Below, one piece after another: positions 7,440-16,347 of a stretch of 64,000 nucleotides of DNA. Below the pieces are notes generated by a model, which was given only the letters and a program-made list of their open reading frames with translations, was not told the DNA's origin and ran no database searches. The position numbers were made by a program, and so were the translations under genes. Each line of letters starts with the position of its first letter. Position 1 is the stretch's first letter. Source of the stretch: Streptomyces musisoli (GTDB taxonomy: Bacteria > Actinomycetota > Actinomycetes > Streptomycetales > Streptomycetaceae); the NCBI RefSeq assembly GCF_016741855.1, contig NZ_JAERRH010000013.1, forward strand, positions 62,001 through 126,000, written 5' to 3'.

Positions 7440-8807
7440 ATGTCTGCAACGCGCCGTCAGGTCCTGTCCACCGCGAGTGCCCTGGGAGCGGGCATCGCCT
7501 TCACCGGGGCCCTGTCCGAACTCTTCGCGGGTACCGCCGCCGCCCAGAACCTGGGGCACGCCGGTCACGGCCCGCTCGTCCCCGACCCGAACGGCCTGCT
7601 CGACCTGCCGAAAGGTTTCCGTTACACCGTGCTCTCCCGCGAGGGCGACCAGCTCCGCTCGGGCGAGGGCCGCGTGCCCTCCAACCACGACGGCATGGCC
7701 GCCTTCGCCGGCGGCAGGGGCCGTACGCACCTCGTGCGCAACCACGAGAACCGGGTCACCGCCAAGATCCCGGTCCCGGTCGTCAGCGGGCTCACCTACG
7801 ATCCGCAGGGCAAGGGCGGCTGTACGGCCCTGACGCTCGACGCGCACCACCACGTGCTCTCCGAGCGGGTCGCCATCGCCGGGACGGCCGTCAACTGCGC
7901 GGGCGGCAGGACCCCTTGGGGGACCTGGCTGACCTGCGAGGAGACCGAGGACAGGGCGGGGACCAACGGCTACACCAAGGACCACGGCTTCATCTTCGAG
8001 GTGCACCCCACCGAACCGCACCGCACCGGCGCCGTCCCGCTGACCGCGATGGGCCGTTTCCAGCACGAGGCGATCGCCGTGGACCCGCGGCACGGCGTCG
8101 TCTACGAGACGGAGGACGCCTTCGAGAAGCCGTTCGGCCTCTTCTACCGGTTCCTGCCGGACAAGCCGCTGGGCGGCGTCGGTTCGCTGCGCGCCGGCGG
8201 CCGGCTCCAGGCGATGCGGGTGCCCGGCGTACCTGACCTGTCGCGGATCCAGGAGCCCGGATCCCGCTTCGACGGCGTCGGGTGGGTGGACGTCCCCGAC
8301 CCGTCGGCAGCCTCCACCCCGACCCGGCTCCAGGACTACGGCACGGGCGGCATCACGCACGCGCAGAAGCTGGAGGGCTGCTACTGGGGCGGCAGCTGCG
8401 TGTACTTCGTGTCGTCCTTCGCCCGGAGCAAGGACGGCTCGGCGGCCGACCACTACGGCCAGATCTGGCGCTACGACCCGACGCGCCGCCGGCTGACCCT
8501 GGTCGTCGTGTTCGGCCCGGACACCGACGTGCAACTGCCCGGCGAATCCCCGGACAACATCTGCCTCGCTCCCAGCGGGGGCCTGATGGTGTGCGAGGAC
8601 GGCAACGGCGCCCAGCACGTCTTCGGCGTGACCCGCAAGGGCGAGGTGTACGCGATGGCCCGGGGCCGCCAGAACATCGGGACGGCGGAGAAGCCCGAGT
8701 GGGGGGAGTTCGCCGGGGTCACCTTCTCGCCCGACGGGGAGACGATGTTCGTCAACTGCTACACGCCCGGTACCACGTTCGCGGTGACGGGCCCCTGGCG
8801 CAGGTAG
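7440..8807 (+). CDS. PhoX-family (DUF839) Tat-exported phosphatase-like protein
   Basis: The 455-residue protein starts MSATRRQVLSTASALGAG, a twin-arginine signal, with cleavage likely after TAAA. The body has PhoX/DUF839 blocks: LPKGFRYTVLSREGD, PSNHDGMAAF, LVRNHEN, NCAGGRTPWGTWLTCEE, FQHEAIAVDP, ETEDAFEKPFGLFYRF and SPDNICLAPSGGLMVCEDG. PhoX enzymes are Ca/Fe-dependent alkaline phosphatases folded as beta-propellers and exported folded by Tat. Many actinobacterial paralogues have an unproven substrate. I see no convincing PHO-box repeats in the 231-bp upstream gap. A strong terminator follows. Confidence 0.88.
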   Translation: MSATRRQVLSTASALGAGIAFTGALSELFAGTAAAQNLGHAGHGPLVPDPNGLLDLPKGFRYTVLSREGDQLRSGEGRVPSNHDGMAAFAGGRGRTHLVRNHENRVTAKIPVPVVSGLTYDPQGKGGCTALTLDAHHHVLSERVAIAGTAVNCAGGRTPWGTWLTCEETEDRAGTNGYTKDHGFIFEVHPTEPHRTGAVPLTAMGRFQHEAIAVDPRHGVVYETEDAFEKPFGLFYRFLPDKPLGGVGSLRAGGRLQAMRVPGVPDLSRIQEPGSRFDGVGWVDVPDPSAASTPTRLQDYGTGGITHAQKLEGCYWGGSCVYFVSSFARSKDGSAADHYGQIWRYDPTRRRLTLVVVFGPDTDVQLPGESPDNICLAPSGGLMVCEDGNGAQHVFGVTRKGEVYAMARGRQNIGTAEKPEWGEFAGVTFSPDGETMFVNCYTPGTTFAVTGPWRR

Positions 8808-8826
8808 CCGGCGGTCGTCCGTGACC

Positions 8827-8856
8827 GTGCCGGGGCGCACGCCCGCGCCCCGGCAC
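8827..8856 (+). terminator. Terminator hairpin after the phoX-like gene
   Basis: A perfect 12-bp stem, GTGCCGGGGCGC / GCGCCCCGGCAC, encloses a 6-nt loop 19 bp after the stop. No U-tract follows, as is usual in Streptomyces. Confidence 0.8.
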
Positions 8857-8996
8857 GGCGGGTGAAGCGGCGGGGATGTTATGAGCGGCCAGTGCCATGT
8901 GCTATGTCACACGGCATTGTTGGGGCGGGCGGTCGCTGAGACAGTGCCTCACACGCCTCAACACCCCACAGAGGCGCATCCCTTGGAGGAATCCCG

Positions 8997-10943
8997 ATGC
9001 GCTATCGCTTCGCGCTGCCCGGACGCGTGCCGAGAGGCACGGCCGGCCGCATCGCCGGCGCCGCCGCCGTCTGCGTCACCCTGGCCGGTCTGCTGTCGAC
9101 GCCCGCCCTGGCGGCACCCCGGCCGCGCACCGGCACGGCCGCCGCACCCCGCACGCCCCTCCCCGCGCCCTCGCCGGCGGGCGCGTCCACCGCCGCCACC
9201 GAGCGCCCCGCCACCCAGGCCGAGCCGCTCAGTCCGGCCCAACTCCCGCCGCGTCAAGCGGAGTCCACCCGGTCGGCCGAGACCCTCGCGAAGGCGGCCG
9301 CCTGCACCCCGGCCGACTTCGGCAGCCGCACCGGCACCGCCCTCGTCACCTACCTCAAGGCCGCGACCCCGGACTGCGTCAACACCCTCTTCTCGGTCAC
9401 CGGCACCGACGCGCGCGACATCTTCCGCCAGGCCCAGATGGTGACCGTCGCGGACGCGTTCACCCGCACCGCCCGGCAGTACCGCGGAGACAACTCCGGC
9501 AGCCTGCTGCAACTGGTCCTCTTCCTGCGCGCCGGCTACTACGTGCAGTTCAACCACCCCGGCGACGTGGGCCCGTACACCTCCCGGCTGACCACCGCCG
9601 TCACGAGCGGCACGGACACCTTCTTCGCCCGCTCCCACTCGCGGGACGTCACGGCGGCCAACGGCGACATCCTGGGCGAGACCGTGATCCTCACCGACAG
9701 CGCCGACCAGCAGGGCCGCTACCTGTACGTCTACCGGCGGCTGCTGAACGACTACGACAGCTCGTACGACTCCGTGGACAGCATGATCAGGGCGGTCAAC
9801 GACGTCTACACGCCGCTGTGGCGCGGCAACTGGAACCCGGCGTACGTCCAGGCGGTGGCGGCCGACCCGCGCATCATCGACACCCTGTACGACTTCGCGC
9901 TGGCCAACACCGACCAGCTCGGCACCGACCTGGCCTTCCTGGACTCCAACGCCGGGATGAACGTGGCCCGTTACGTCGAGCACCCCGAACTGCGCGAGAC
10001 CGTGAAGCCGTTGACCAAGGACCTGCTGGACCGGACGCACATCACCGGGCCCACGGCCGGCCTGTGGGTGGCGGTGGCCACACAGGCCGCCTACTACGAC
10101 AGCGCCGACTGCGCGTACTACGACGTCTGCGGCCTGCCGGAGAAGCTCGACAGGGCCGTCCTGCCCGTCACGCACCGCTGCGACGCGAACGTCACGATCC
10201 GCGCCCAGGCGCTGACCGCCGCCGACCTCGACGCCGCCTGCGCCAGTGTGCTCCGCCAGGACGCCTTCTTCCGCTCGGTCGTACGGGCCGGCGGCGCGAT
10301 ACCCGGCCAGTACGCCTCCACGCTCCGGTTGGTGGTCTTCGCCGGCCGCGCCGACTACCAGATGTACGCCGGCGCGATGTACGGCATCAGCACCGACAAC
10401 GGCGGCATGACCCTCGGCGGCGACCCGTCGGACCCCGCCAACCAGCCGATGTCCGTCATGTACCAGAAGGCATACGACGACGGCTTCCCGGCCCGCATCT
10501 GGAACCTCAACCACGAGTACACGCACTTCCTCGACGGCCGCGACGACATGAAGGGCGACTTCGGCCGGCAGATCTCCGTACCGGACGTGTGGTGGATCGA
10601 GGGCGTCGCCGAGTACGTGTCCTACGGCTACCGCGGGCTCGCCGACGACCAGGCGGTCCAGGAGGCCGGCAAGCACACGTACCGGCTGAGCACCCTGTTC
10701 GAGAACACCTACGACAACAGCGACGTGACCCGCACCTACCCGTGGGGCTACCTTGCCGCGCGCTACATGATCGAGCGGCACCCGGACGACGTCCAGCGCA
10801 TGCTCGCCCGCTTCCGCACCGGTGACTACACCGGCGGATACGCCGTCTACCACGACGGCATCGGCACCCGCTACGACGCCGACTTCGACCAGTGGCTCAC
10901 GGTGTGCGCCGCGGGCGCCTGCGCCCGGCCGGCCGCGGCCTGA
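8997..10943 (+). CDS. Secreted M9-family collagenase-like metalloprotease
   Basis: The 648-residue precursor has a Sec signal (ending PALAAP) and a Pro/Thr-rich linker (about 40-90). Next come an N-terminal activator-like helical domain and a peptidase domain with the zinc motif HEYTH at 506-510, followed by FLDGRDD and the gluzincin Glu in WWIEGVAEYVSYG. It belongs to the bacterial collagenase family (M9). No PKD or collagen-binding domains follow the catalytic part, so it is the short form common in Streptomyces. It is secreted and degrades collagen-like or other proteins outside the cell. An imperfect inverted repeat at 8893-8916 upstream could be a regulatory site. Confidence 0.9.
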   Translation: MRYRFALPGRVPRGTAGRIAGAAAVCVTLAGLLSTPALAAPRPRTGTAAAPRTPLPAPSPAGASTAATERPATQAEPLSPAQLPPRQAESTRSAETLAKAAACTPADFGSRTGTALVTYLKAATPDCVNTLFSVTGTDARDIFRQAQMVTVADAFTRTARQYRGDNSGSLLQLVLFLRAGYYVQFNHPGDVGPYTSRLTTAVTSGTDTFFARSHSRDVTAANGDILGETVILTDSADQQGRYLYVYRRLLNDYDSSYDSVDSMIRAVNDVYTPLWRGNWNPAYVQAVAADPRIIDTLYDFALANTDQLGTDLAFLDSNAGMNVARYVEHPELRETVKPLTKDLLDRTHITGPTAGLWVAVATQAAYYDSADCAYYDVCGLPEKLDRAVLPVTHRCDANVTIRAQALTAADLDAACASVLRQDAFFRSVVRAGGAIPGQYASTLRLVVFAGRADYQMYAGAMYGISTDNGGMTLGGDPSDPANQPMSVMYQKAYDDGFPARIWNLNHEYTHFLDGRDDMKGDFGRQISVPDVWWIEGVAEYVSYGYRGLADDQAVQEAGKHTYRLSTLFENTYDNSDVTRTYPWGYLAARYMIERHPDDVQRMLARFRTGDYTGGYAVYHDGIGTRYDADFDQWLTVCAAGACARPAAA

Positions 10944-10961
10944 CCCAAGCGCCTCGACACG

Positions 10962-10995
10962 ACGGCCGCCGACCGGGATCCCGGTCGGCGGCCGT
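10962..10995. terminator. Bidirectional terminator between collagenase and gap
   Basis: A perfect 34-bp palindrome (17-bp arms, ACGGCCGCCGACCGGGA and its complement) lies between two convergent genes, 19 bp from one stop and 24 bp from the other. It can terminate both transcripts. Confidence 0.9.
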
Positions 10996-11018
10996 ACGCG
11001 TACGCGGGGCCGGTCGGA

Positions 11019-12464
11019 TCAGACCGCCGTCGCCGGGTACGTCGGGTACTCCACGCCCGAGACGTGCTGGACGACCCGGACGACCTGGCAGGAGTAGCCG
11101 AACTCGTTGTCGTACCAGAGGTAGAGGATCGCGTTGTCGCCGTCGACCTTGGTCGCGCCGGCGTCGACGATCGAGGCGTGGCGCGAGCCGACGAAGTCCA
11201 TGGAGACGGCGTCGGGAGCGGTGGTGAAGTCGATCTGGCGCTTCAGCGGCGAGTTCAGCGAGACGTCGCGGAGGTAGTCGAGGACCTCGTCGCGGGTGGT
11301 CTCACGGCCCAGGCGCAGGCTCAGGATGGCGATGGAGACGTCCGGGACCGGGACGCGGATCGAGCTGCCGGTGATCGGGGCTTTGAGGTCCGGCAGCGCC
11401 TTGGCGACGGCGGAGGCGGCACCGGTCTCGGTGATGACCATGTTGAGCGGCGCGGAGCGGCCCCGGCGGTCGGCCTTGTGGTAGTTGTCCAGCAGGTTCT
11501 GGTCGTTCGTGAACGAGTGGACGGTCTCCACGTGACCACGCAGGACGCCGAACTCGTCGTCCATCGCCTTCAGCGGCGGGACGATCGCGTTGGTGGTGCA
11601 GGACGCGCAGGACAGGATCTGCTCGTCCGGCTTGACGGTGTCGTGGTTGACGCCGTGGACGATGTTCGGGACGTCGCCCTTGCCCGGGGCGGTCAGGACG
11701 ACCTTGTCGATGCCGGGGCGCAGGTGCTGGGAGAGGCCCTCGCGGTCGCGCCACTTGCCGGTGTTGTCGATGAGGATGGCGTCCTTGACGCCGTGCGCCG
11801 TGTAGTCGACCTCGGAGGGGTCGTTGGCGTAGATCACCTTGATCGCGTTGCCGTTGGCGATGATGGTGCTGGTCGCCTCGTCGACGGTGATGGTGCCGTT
11901 GAACTGGCCGTGGATCGAGTCGCGGCGCAGCAGCGAGGCGCGCTTGACGAGGTCCGCCTCACCGCCACCGCGGACGACGATGGCACGCAGCCGCAGTCCG
12001 TTGCCGGAGCCGGCCTTCTCGATCAGCAGACGGGCGACGAGGCGGCCGATGCGGCCGAAGCCGTAGAGCACGACGTCGCGCGGCTCGCGGCGCTCGGTCT
12101 TCTCGGCACCCGTGGCACCGGCGACGGCCTCGGCCGTGAACTGCTCCACGCTCAGGCCGCGCTCGTCGGCCTTGTACATCGTGGCCAGCATGCCGAGGTC
12201 GATCTGGGACGGCCCGAGGTCGAGGGCGGTCAGGGCCTGGAGGAACGGCATGGTCTCGGTGACCGACAGCTCGGCGCCGGCGATCTGCCGGGCGAAGCGG
12301 TGGGTCTTGAGGATGCTGACCACCGACTTGTTCACCAGGGAGCGGCTGTGCAGCAGGACGGTCACGTCCCGCTCGCGGTGCAGCTTCCCGATGAGCGGGA
12401 TCATCGACTCCGCGATCTCCTCGCGGATCTTCCAGTTGGTGAACGAGTCGTCGTTGACAGTCAC
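11019..12464 (-). CDS. gap: Glyceraldehyde-3-phosphate dehydrogenase, long form
   Basis: This 481-residue protein starts at a GTG. The C-terminal two thirds is a canonical GAPDH: the Rossmann segment VVLYGFGRIGRLVARLL, the catalytic Cys in SCASCTTN, and the phosphate-binding and C-terminal LYLWYDNEFGYS blocks. About 125 residues precede the Rossmann fold, including a helical region (MIPLIGKLHRERDVTVLLHSR), as in the long actinobacterial GAPDH paralogues. These are distinct from the short glycolytic Gap in the pgk-tpi operon. It oxidises glyceraldehyde-3-phosphate to 1,3-bisphosphoglycerate. It is monocistronic with a strong terminator. Confidence 0.92.
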   Translation of the reverse strand: MTVNDDSFTNWKIREEIAESMIPLIGKLHRERDVTVLLHSRSLVNKSVVSILKTHRFARQIAGAELSVTETMPFLQALTALDLGPSQIDLGMLATMYKADERGLSVEQFTAEAVAGATGAEKTERREPRDVVLYGFGRIGRLVARLLIEKAGSGNGLRLRAIVVRGGGEADLVKRASLLRRDSIHGQFNGTITVDEATSTIIANGNAIKVIYANDPSEVDYTAHGVKDAILIDNTGKWRDREGLSQHLRPGIDKVVLTAPGKGDVPNIVHGVNHDTVKPDEQILSCASCTTNAIVPPLKAMDDEFGVLRGHVETVHSFTNDQNLLDNYHKADRRGRSAPLNMVITETGAASAVAKALPDLKAPITGSSIRVPVPDVSIAILSLRLGRETTRDEVLDYLRDVSLNSPLKRQIDFTTAPDAVSMDFVGSRHASIVDAGATKVDGDNAILYLWYDNEFGYSCQVVRVVQHVSGVEYPTYPATAV

Positions 12465-12677
12465 AGGTCCATCTTTCGAGCTAGGCAGCGCTCATATGAT
12501 AACCACACCGGTTTGGTGGGTTCGCAGCGCCTTCCGGCAGGGCCGGCGCGGCCTTCGCCGACGGCGTCACGCCGCGCCCGCGGGACGAATGGACGGACCC
12601 GCCGGCCGCGGGGAGTGGATCCGGATCCGGGCGCGATGCCATGATCGGACGGAGTCCGGTGGGGGGAGAGACTGTCC

Positions 12678-13370
12678 ATGAGGCTGCACACACACGAGTG
12701 GGGTACCGGCGACCGGATCGCCGTCCTCGTGCACGGAATCATGTCCGACCACCGCACCTGGCACCGGGTCGCACCCGTCCTGGTGGACAGGGGATACCGG
12801 GTCATCGGCGTGGACCTGCGTGGACACGGCGCGAGCGGCCGGGGCGAGTACACCCCCGAGACCTGGGCGGACGACCTCGTCGAGACCCTGCCGCAGCGGC
12901 CGGAACTCGCGATCGGCCATTCACTCGGGGCGATGGCGCTGGCCGGCGCCGTCGAACGGCTGGCGCCCGCCCGGGCGGTCTACTGCGACCCGGCCTGGGA
13001 CCTCAGCGAGAAACTGGTCGAGGGGTCCGCGTACTTCGCCGTCTTCAAGACCGCGCCGCGCGGCATGATCAGCGGCCTCAACCCCCGCTGGGACGAGGCC
13101 GACGTGGACCTCGAGCTGGCCACGCTCGCCGCCTGGGACCCCGCCACGGCCCGCGTCCTTCCGGGCATCTACGCGGTCAGCCGGACACCGGCCCGCGCGG
13201 TGGTGCCCTCGCTGGTGGTGCTGGCCGGCGCCGGCGAACTCGTCCGGCCCGGCATGGGCGACGAGGTGAAGCGGCGGGGCTTCGAGGTCCGTACGGTCGA
13301 AGGGGCCGGGCACAGCCTCTTCCGGGACGACTTCGACGGATTCATGCGCGCGCTCGACGGCTGGATCTGA
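12678..13370 (+). CDS. Alpha/beta hydrolase
   Basis: A 230-residue cytoplasmic hydrolase starts at an ATG behind GGGAGAGA. The fold is clear: HGIMSDHRTW (oxyanion turn), VDLRGHGASG, the nucleophile elbow IGHSLGAMAL with Ser, and the terminal His in EGAGHSLFRDD. The substrate cannot be inferred. It stands alone, divergent from gap. Confidence 0.87.
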   Translation: MRLHTHEWGTGDRIAVLVHGIMSDHRTWHRVAPVLVDRGYRVIGVDLRGHGASGRGEYTPETWADDLVETLPQRPELAIGHSLGAMALAGAVERLAPARAVYCDPAWDLSEKLVEGSAYFAVFKTAPRGMISGLNPRWDEADVDLELATLAAWDPATARVLPGIYAVSRTPARAVVPSLVVLAGAGELVRPGMGDEVKRRGFEVRTVEGAGHSLFRDDFDGFMRALDGWI

Positions 13371-13540
13371 GGGGCCGCCCCCTTTGCGCGACGCGACGAC
13401 GGGCGGTGCGCGGCGAGGACCACGACGGTGCCGGCCGCCCGGAACGGCGGTGGGCGCACGGGGGCGGGTGTGCCGCTGCCCGCTGTGCGAAGGCCGGGAA
13501 ACGGGGTAGACGGGGGGACGCCCGAGGAAAGGACCGTCTC

Positions 13541-13861
13541 ATGACGACCTATGTGATCAGCGTCCCCGGCACCTTCACGACCGGGATCGAGGCCGGCACC
13601 CGCACCCGGCTGGCCCGGGCGCTGCGGCCCGCCGATCCGCACGGCACGCGGATGGGCAGTGCCGAGGACCTGGACGTGCTCAGCGTCAACGAGGACAACA
13701 CCTTCACCCTCCGCCTGACCGTCGACGCGGACACCGGCCCGCACGCCGAGGAGGAGGCGCGCCGGCTCGCCGACTCCGCACTCCGCGACGTGGGACTGGA
13801 CGAAGGCAGCGCACCGCTCGGGCCCGCGGTGATCACCGGCATCGACTCCGAGATCCGCTGA
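13541..13861 (+). CDS. Conserved-looking small protein of unknown function
   Basis: The ATG at 13541 has a strong GAGGAAAGGA ribosome site, giving 106 residues. The protein is soluble with no signal or membrane span. It begins MTTYVISVPGTFT and has alternating strand/helix character. I do not recognise a family. The longer open frame upstream is antisense/out-of-frame shadow of the hydrolase gene. It precedes an RsbU-type phosphatase by 99 bp and could be stress-regulated with it. Confidence 0.7.
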   Translation: MTTYVISVPGTFTTGIEAGTRTRLARALRPADPHGTRMGSAEDLDVLSVNEDNTFTLRLTVDADTGPHAEEEARRLADSALRDVGLDEGSAPLGPAVITGIDSEIR

Positions 13862-13960
13862 CCGTGGGGCGCGATCACCCGATATAGGTAAAATCGAGGC
13901 GTTTGCCGAACATTCAGGCGACCGGCCCTCCGAGAGCCATCGCCCCGCCGGAAGTGATCG

Positions 13961-14791
13961 ATGGCCCGCAAGCGCTCCACGGACGAAGGCGACGAGCTGC
14001 TGGCCCGTCTCGGTTCGCTCACCGCCCAGGCGCGCCGGCGCGCGGAGCTCCAGCGCACCCAGGTCGAACTGGCCATCGCCCTACAGCGCGGCATGCTCCC
14101 GAGGGACCTGCCCGCCGCCCCCGGCCTCCACCTGGCGGTGCGGTACACGCCCGCCAACCTCGGCCTCAACGTGGGCGGCGACTGGTACGACGCCTTCACC
14201 CTGCCGGACGGCCGGATCGGGCTGGCCATCGGTGACGTGCAGGGACACAACATCGAGGCCGCCGCCTTCATGGGCCAGGTCCGGGCCGGGCTGCGCGCGC
14301 TCGCCTCGGTCACCGGCGAGCCGGGCGAGCTGCTGGCCCGCACCAACGACCTGCTGCTCTCCCTCGGCAGCGACCTGTTCGCCACCTGTACGTTCATGCG
14401 GCTCGACCCGGCCACCGGGGTGCTGGAGAGCGCCCGGGCCGGCCACATCCCCTTCGTGTGGGCCACGGCGGACGGAAAGTCCGGCGTCGCCGACGACGAG
14501 GGAGGACCACCGCTCGGCATCGAGCCCGGCATCGAGTACCCGGTGACCCGGCACCGGCTCACCACCGGCGGGGTCTTCGTCCTGCTCACCGACGGCGTGG
14601 TGGAGGGGCCGTCGTTGTACATCGAGGACGGCCTCGACCAGGTGGTGCGGCTCGCTGGCATCGCCGCCGTCGCCGGTCTGGCGACCCACGCGCTCGCGGC
14701 GGCCGTGATCAAGGGCGCGGAGAGCGTAGGGCACGACGACGACGCCGCCGTCCTGGTCGTGGGCCTCGACGGCCCGTGCGCCCTGTTCTGA
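13961..14791 (+). CDS. RsbU/SpoIIE-type PP2C serine phosphatase
   Basis: The 276-residue protein is a short N-terminal helix (LQRTQVELAIALQRGMLP) plus a PP2C_SIGMA domain. Its metal-binding motifs are visible: GGDWYDAF, GDVQGHNIEAA, RAGHIPFVW and the final GHDDDAAVLVV. Such enzymes dephosphorylate anti-anti-sigma (STAS) proteins and so activate stress sigma factors. It has no own sensor domain. The next gene, a MASE1 membrane protein without an output domain, may provide the sensing partner. The last ~60 bp of the gene are duplicated immediately downstream. Confidence 0.9.
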   Translation: MARKRSTDEGDELLARLGSLTAQARRRAELQRTQVELAIALQRGMLPRDLPAAPGLHLAVRYTPANLGLNVGGDWYDAFTLPDGRIGLAIGDVQGHNIEAAAFMGQVRAGLRALASVTGEPGELLARTNDLLLSLGSDLFATCTFMRLDPATGVLESARAGHIPFVWATADGKSGVADDEGGPPLGIEPGIEYPVTRHRLTTGGVFVLLTDGVVEGPSLYIEDGLDQVVRLAGIAAVAGLATHALAAAVIKGAESVGHDDDAAVLVVGLDGPCALF

Positions 14792-15000
14792 CAGGCACGG
14801 CTACGGCGCCGCCGTCCCGGTCGCGGGCCTCGACGGTCCGTGCGCCCCGCTCTGAACCGCCCCGTCACGGTCTTGGTGCCGCACGGTGCCGAGCACCTGG
14901 CGGGCACGCCCGTGCACCCCGCTCTCACGGCCCGTGCACCCGCCCTGAACCGTTACGTCACGGTCTTGGTGCCGCACAGTGCCTAGGATCCGCCGGTTAC
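14735..15000. repeat. Duplicated 3' end of the phosphatase gene and further direct repeats
   Basis: The gene end GGGCCTCGACGGCCCGTGCG..TGA (to 14791) is repeated with few changes at about 14804-14854, again ending in TGA. A second element, CCGTCACGGTCTTGGTGCCG with a short tail, occurs near 14862 and again near 14959. The 294-bp gap therefore consists largely of recent local duplications and holds no gene. Confidence 0.8.
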
Positions 15001-15085
15001 GGTCCCCGCCGCAGCGGCCCGGCGTCAGCCGGAGGGCCGGACGGGAGCGTGCCTCGCCTCGCCGACCCGCGGCCATCGGTGTGAG

Positions 15086-16111
15086 ATGACTCCTGTGGTG
15101 GCTATCGAGGAGCTGCGCCGGCCGGGCGGCTACGTCGTCCAGGTGCTGGCCGTCGCCGCCTGCTACTACGCGGCGGCCCGGCTCGGCCTCCTCCGCGAGC
15201 TGACCGTCGAGGGAGCCGTGGTCACGCCCCTCTGGCCGGCGACCGGCGTAGCCCTCACCGCCCTGCTGATCCTCGGACTGCGCGTCTGGCCCGGCATCAC
15301 GCTCGGCGCCTTCTTCTCCGTCCTGTACCTCACCACGCCCGACCTCTCGGTGATCGGCGTCCTCCTCGGCAACACCGCCGCACCCCTGTGTGCGGTCCTC
15401 CTGCTGCGCCGGGCCGGTTTCCGCACCGACCTCAGCCGGTTGCGCGACGGCGTGGCGCTGGTGTTCCTGGCCGCACTGACCGCCACGCTGATCAGCGCGA
15501 CCACGGGCGTCGGCCTCCTGGTCCTCGCGGACGGTTTGGCCGCCCACAGCTTCTGGCCCGTCTGGCTCGCCTGGTGGGTGGGCGACGCGATGGGGGTCCT
15601 GCTCGTCACCCCGCTGCTGCTGATACTGCACCAGGCCCGCCGGCCGCTGCCCCTCGGCCGCTGGAAGGAGGCGACCGCGCTGGCCGTCGTCACCTGCGTG
15701 CTCGTGCCGCTGGCCGTCTACAGCGCGCTCAGCACGCTCTTCTTCGTCTACCCGCTCATCATCTGGGCGGCCCTGCGCTTCCAGCTGGCGGGCGCCGCGC
15801 TGTGCGCGCTGTTCACCTCCGTGGTGGCCACGATCGCCGCCACGGACGGTGCCGGGGCGTTCGCGGACCTGAACCGGATCGAGGTCATGGCGAAGCTCCA
15901 GGCGTTCAACGGCGCCATGGCCCTGACCGCACTGCTGCTGTCCGCCGTGATCACCGAGCAGCGCAACACCCGGCGCTCGGTGGAGAAGGCGTGCCAGGAA
16001 CTGGTGGAGGTGCTGGAACACCTCACCGCGGGTGAGGGCCCGCCGCCCCGGCCGCACCCGGAGGCCGACGACGGGGCCGACGGCCGGCCGCGGTCGACCG
16101 GTGCCCCGTGA
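15086..16111 (+). CDS. MASE1-domain integral membrane protein without output domain
   Basis: The 341-residue protein has about eight to nine membrane spans and the MASE1 signature: PLWPATGVALTALLILG, GAFFSVLYL, FWPVWLAWWVGDAMGVLLVTP and PLIIWAALRFQLAGAA. MASE1 normally sits N-terminal to kinase or diguanylate cyclase modules. Here the last span is followed only by a short helix (RSVEKACQELVEVLEHL) and a disordered tail, so it must signal through a partner. The RsbU-type phosphatase upstream, which lacks a sensor, is the obvious candidate. Confidence 0.83.
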   Translation: MTPVVAIEELRRPGGYVVQVLAVAACYYAAARLGLLRELTVEGAVVTPLWPATGVALTALLILGLRVWPGITLGAFFSVLYLTTPDLSVIGVLLGNTAAPLCAVLLLRRAGFRTDLSRLRDGVALVFLAALTATLISATTGVGLLVLADGLAAHSFWPVWLAWWVGDAMGVLLVTPLLLILHQARRPLPLGRWKEATALAVVTCVLVPLAVYSALSTLFFVYPLIIWAALRFQLAGAALCALFTSVVATIAATDGAGAFADLNRIEVMAKLQAFNGAMALTALLLSAVITEQRNTRRSVEKACQELVEVLEHLTAGEGPPPRPHPEADDGADGRPRSTGAP

Positions 16112-16149
16112 GCCGCCCGCGGGGGGCAATCCCGATCCGGGCGCGCCGC

Positions 16150-16262
16150 CGACGTGCCGCCGCCGACGTGCTGCCGTCGACGTGGCGCCGTCGGCGTGCT
16201 GCCGTCGGCGTGCTGCCGTCGGCGTGCTGCCGCCGAAGTGCCGCCGCCGACGTGCCGTTTCG
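16150..16262. repeat. GC-rich short tandem repeat before selA
   Basis: Seven or so imperfect 15-bp units of the GTGCTGCCGTCGGC type fill the gap between the MASE1 gene and selA. There is no gene in it. Confidence 0.85.
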
Positions 16263-16347
16263 GCGTGTCGGACGGCGCGCCGGGGGCACTGGGAGACGAT
16301 GGGCCGACCCGCACGGGCACAGGCCGGACCGGGAGGGACGGGGCGCC

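Noticed and set aside
16150..16262. Short repeats before selA as a possible CRISPR array
   Set aside because: Units are contiguous and degenerate with no unique spacers, and no cas genes are present.
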